From Archilochus colubris (taxonomy: Eukaryota > Chordata > Aves > Apodiformes > Trochilidae): a DNA stretch of 64,000 nucleotides. Both the position numbers and the translations under genes were made by a program. The notes beneath the pieces were generated by a model. The model did not search any database. It had not been told where the DNA came from and saw only the letters and a list, made by a program, of their open reading frames with translations. Location: the NCBI GenBank assembly GCA_023079485.1, contig CM041090.1, positions 12,783,403 through 12,847,402 on the forward strand, read 5' to 3'. Positions 61,001 through 64,000 of the stretch are shown in pieces. Numbering within the stretch: position 1 is the stretch's first letter; the number at the start of each line of letters is the position of its first letter.

Positions 61001-64000
61001 AAGCTATTTCAACTGACAGTTCCTCAAGTCTAGAGCCAAAACACTAAACTAATCACTTTCTCTTCTATGATAGTGCTGTGATCTTCCCCCTTCCCTGTGC
61101 TCAGGTGTGGGTAGCAGTTCCCTTTACCCAGGCACCATAACACAGTAAAAGCAGTGGCCTCATAGTGGGAGCAACAAATCAGAAATACAGAGACCATGCA
61201 TGGTTCAAGCTCTGGTTTGTGAGGAATTACAAATAAGAAACAAAAACAAATCCCTCAGTGAACAATCCACATCCCAAAAAAAGTAGAAAATAAAAATAAA
61301 TTAAAAAAAGATTGAAATTCAGCAGCAGCTACTGTTAAAGCTTCTGGAGAAATCTCTTCGAAGAAAGCCATTAAGCACCTCAAGTGTGTTATTTTCGCTC
61401 TGGGCTCAGAGAGTCTTTTTCTGTGTCATTGCACTGGTCCCACTCAGATGAAACAAGCAAATATAGAAATATTGGCAGCTTTCACACTTGCTCTTCGTCC
61501 CAAGCCCAGTGGGTGAAAAACACTGAATTTTCTCGTTTGTAAGCTTTTCCAAATAAGCCTAAAGGGTCTTGCTCATCAAGGCTGAAATATCTGGCAAACA
61601 GTAACAGTTCTAGATCACAGTTTATAATTAGAATTGCTTGAGCCAGTTCAAAAACAGTGAATCAAGCCAGAATCTGCTCCATTGACAAATCCCTCCATTT
61701 CAAAGACCTCTTTATGTAATGAGAGATCTCACATTTAAATGTTCATATCCAGCAAAATATTTTTTAATTGAATTTTCTTTTCAAATTATAAGGCTTGGAT
61801 TCCAGTCAAGGATTACAGTTGGTTTGGAGTCATCTGTGAAAGAGAGCTTTTATGTAGAAGTAAGTTGATGATGATGACATTTTACAGACCTTAGCACTGT
61901 GCATCATATAGGTTACAGAGGAAAACTGGGTTAGGTAGAAGAGAAACAGGATGAATGTAAAAAGAGGAAAAACATGATAAAGCTGTATGCACTGAACTTC
62001 AATCAAGGAAATCAGAGAGCAAGAAAAAAAAAACCCAAAAACAAGCAACCAGAACAACCAGACTTGGGAATAATAATTAAACTGAGGGTCAGGGACAAAA
62101 ACTATGGAAAAGATACAAGAATGTAAGCAGGAATTTAAGAAAAAAGCCATTGAAAAAGATTTTATTTTGTTTGTCTTGAAACATTATTTCTGAATGTGAA
62201 GCTCTAAGGAGTAAAATGTCCATAGGACAGTGTCTCCTATATGGTCATCCAGTTTCAGCTGAGTGTAACTACATTTGAAATTAAAATCTTTTAACTAATC
62301 CATTTTATCTATAAAATTTGTTTCCTGATTTTTTTCCACCAAAAGGAAAAAAAGACATAAGCACGTACATTACCTTCCACCTTTGCTATTACATCAAAAC
62401 AGATGGTTACTGCCTCTGGGGGTAAAAAATTTCCCTATCCAAACAGAGCTAAACAGAGATTTTGTGTGCCTCAGATGTAACAAAATTCTCATGTGCCTTA
62501 CGAAGGCCAAATATTAAGCAGAAGTATGAAACCCACTGACACAGTGGTAACAGAAGCCTCACAGATCTGAAAGATTTCTTTGATTTGATTCTCAACTCTT
62601 TAGACTGGGAAATTCAGAAGTTTTAATATGATTTCTTGCAATGTACTCCTTTCAGATGAACTGGAAACATCCTTTTTTCAACTATTTGTTATATTTGCTT
62701 TAACATATGATCTAGGAAGTATAAACACATGAAAATTATTAGATAGCAGAAAATAGAATGAAATTACCATTTCAGGCTTCTAAAGTAAGATTTCTCCCAG
62801 TTTTCTTTTGTTTTACTGAAACCTCTTCATTTATTGCTATAGAATTTGAGGCTGGATTCTAGAATAAATGAATATACAATGCTTCATTCAAGGCAGACTG
62901 CTTAATCACATTATCAAGGTCAGTAATGAAAGATCTCAATGCCCATTTATTCCTCATTTACCTTTTTGCTACATAGCCTTCATAAAATGCCTGTGCTAGT
63001 CCTAACTACTTTCCCACATGCTCGGGAGACTGTGAAAGAGAAAAGATCAATTTCCATTTATATTTTGAACCCATCTCATAACATAACTGTAGTACTTTGT
63101 AAACTTTATATAGTTTGCTACTAAATACAGTCAACTCATGAATATTTACACTGATAAATGGGAAAGGTATATAACCTATTTTCAAATCATGAGGGGAAAT
63201 AAGTTACAAGAAGCAACACTGCCACTGCTGGCAGTGGGGTTCAAGATATCTAGAGTGAAATTAATGTATGTTGAATACCTGAGGCTATCAGAGAGCATAA
63301 GGACCTTGGAATGACTTGTTTAGAACTGACTGTGCTTTCTATTTTTATTCTAATGCCTCATTTACCCTTTTAAGATGTTCCGTGAATTCAGAAAACTTTA
63401 GGCTCTGCTAGGCTTATTTACTGAGCTGTGCTTGAAATCATGTTGAGCTTTCTAACATAGGGGAGACTCATTAATTTGATAGCATGCCTGTTGCTCTGTT
63501 TACAGCAATAGTTGCTAGCAAGCTATAATGCATGCACTTAGGGGACTGGATGGCCCCATGTACTTGTAATACAGAATTAAAAAGTGGAGGGGAACTGATT
63601 TCCTCTTCTCAGCAATAGATACAGTAGAGCTAACACTAAAAGTTGATACCATCCTAGAAGTTCAGTGACACATCTCATTTCCTGCAAAATACTTGTGCAA
63701 AATGCCTGATGGTTTGATAAGCATTCCTTTTAATAAAAAAATAAAATAAATAACCCTGAAATAACCTAAGTCTCCCCAAAGGAGAATGAAATCTAAGGGA
63801 ATATGGTTTTAAAACCCTCATGTATTTTCCATAAACACTGCTGCTACCTAAGAATCAAGAAAAAGTTTATGGTGAAACCCCTCACATATTAACTGCAGCA
63901 CTTCAAACAGGTATCTCAGTAGGAGTGTGGAAAGAGCAAGTCATGTACATAGCTGAAAAGCTTGGCAGCTTTTCAGAGGTTCAAGAAATAGCACGGCCAC

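Larger units (their letters stand above)
57721..64000. other. Gene-free AT-rich stretch
   Basis: No exon or RNA gene recognised. It holds an A16 tract with GAAAAAG extension (58,387-58,410), a CR1 tail scrap (60,964-61,000) and several A/T runs. Open frames up to 113 codons are without motifs. The window ends in unremarkable sequence. Confidence 0.55.

Noticed and set aside
1..64000. CRISPR array, bacterial operons or phage genes
   Set aside because: There are no regularly spaced repeats with unique spacers and no bacterial gene organisation; CR1 elements identify the DNA as avian.

Overview
The window is nuclear DNA from a bird. It is AT-rich, and every interspersed repeat I can name with confidence is a CR1 retrotransposon or an LTR-type element. 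The CR1 copies carry the family's characteristic 3' tail of ATTCTATG-type octamers, seen here mostly as CATAGAAT on the + strand. Several CR1 copies are nearly intact in sequence and closely alike, so the lineage had fairly recent CR1 activity. I cannot name the species. No complete protein-coding gene is visible; the window looks like a long intron and/or intergenic DNA.

Layout. 1-6.7 kb: gene-free. 6.7-7.7 kb: an old CR1 3' end followed by an 838-base almost pure purine tandem array. 7.7-15.0 kb: gene-free, with one degraded palindromic repeat at 8.4 kb. 15.0-18.0 kb: CR1 copy 1 (minus strand), interrupted by a 430-base element that has long inverted arms and a tRNA-like core in a hairpin. 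18.1 kb and 20.4-21.0 kb: older CR1 pieces, the second on the + strand. 25.3-26.2 kb: CR1 copy 2. 26.37-26.66 kb: a good 3' splice site, a short open frame and a poly(A) signal, which together look like the last exon of a + strand gene. 26.7-35.0 kb: gene-free. 35.0-35.3 kb: a fossil CR1-type reverse transcriptase fragment. 37.1-37.4 kb: a solo LTR on the minus strand with an exact 6-bp target duplication; its U3 end matches the arms of the 16.7-kb element. 49.5-50.1 kb: a very old CR1/L3-like fossil abutting young CR1 copy 3 (50.1-52.1 kb). 54.8-57.4 kb: CR1 copy 4, the longest in ORF2 coding sequence, whose 5' end joins an A-rich tail preceded by an AATAAA signal, as if an mRNA 3' end had been fused to it. 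57.7-64 kb: gene-free apart from a CR1 tail scrap at 61.0 kb.

Nothing here forms an operon-like or cooperative gene system. The biology is repeat ecology: successive layers of CR1 insertion, an LTR family that gave rise to a solo LTR and apparently to a composite tRNA-headed element, a large purine repeat, and two possible traces of host genes (a terminal exon at 26.4 kb and an mRNA-derived 3' end at 57.5 kb). All four ORF2 remnants are incomplete, and three of them are also broken by stops or frameshifts. All similarity statements come from reading by eye; no database search was possible.
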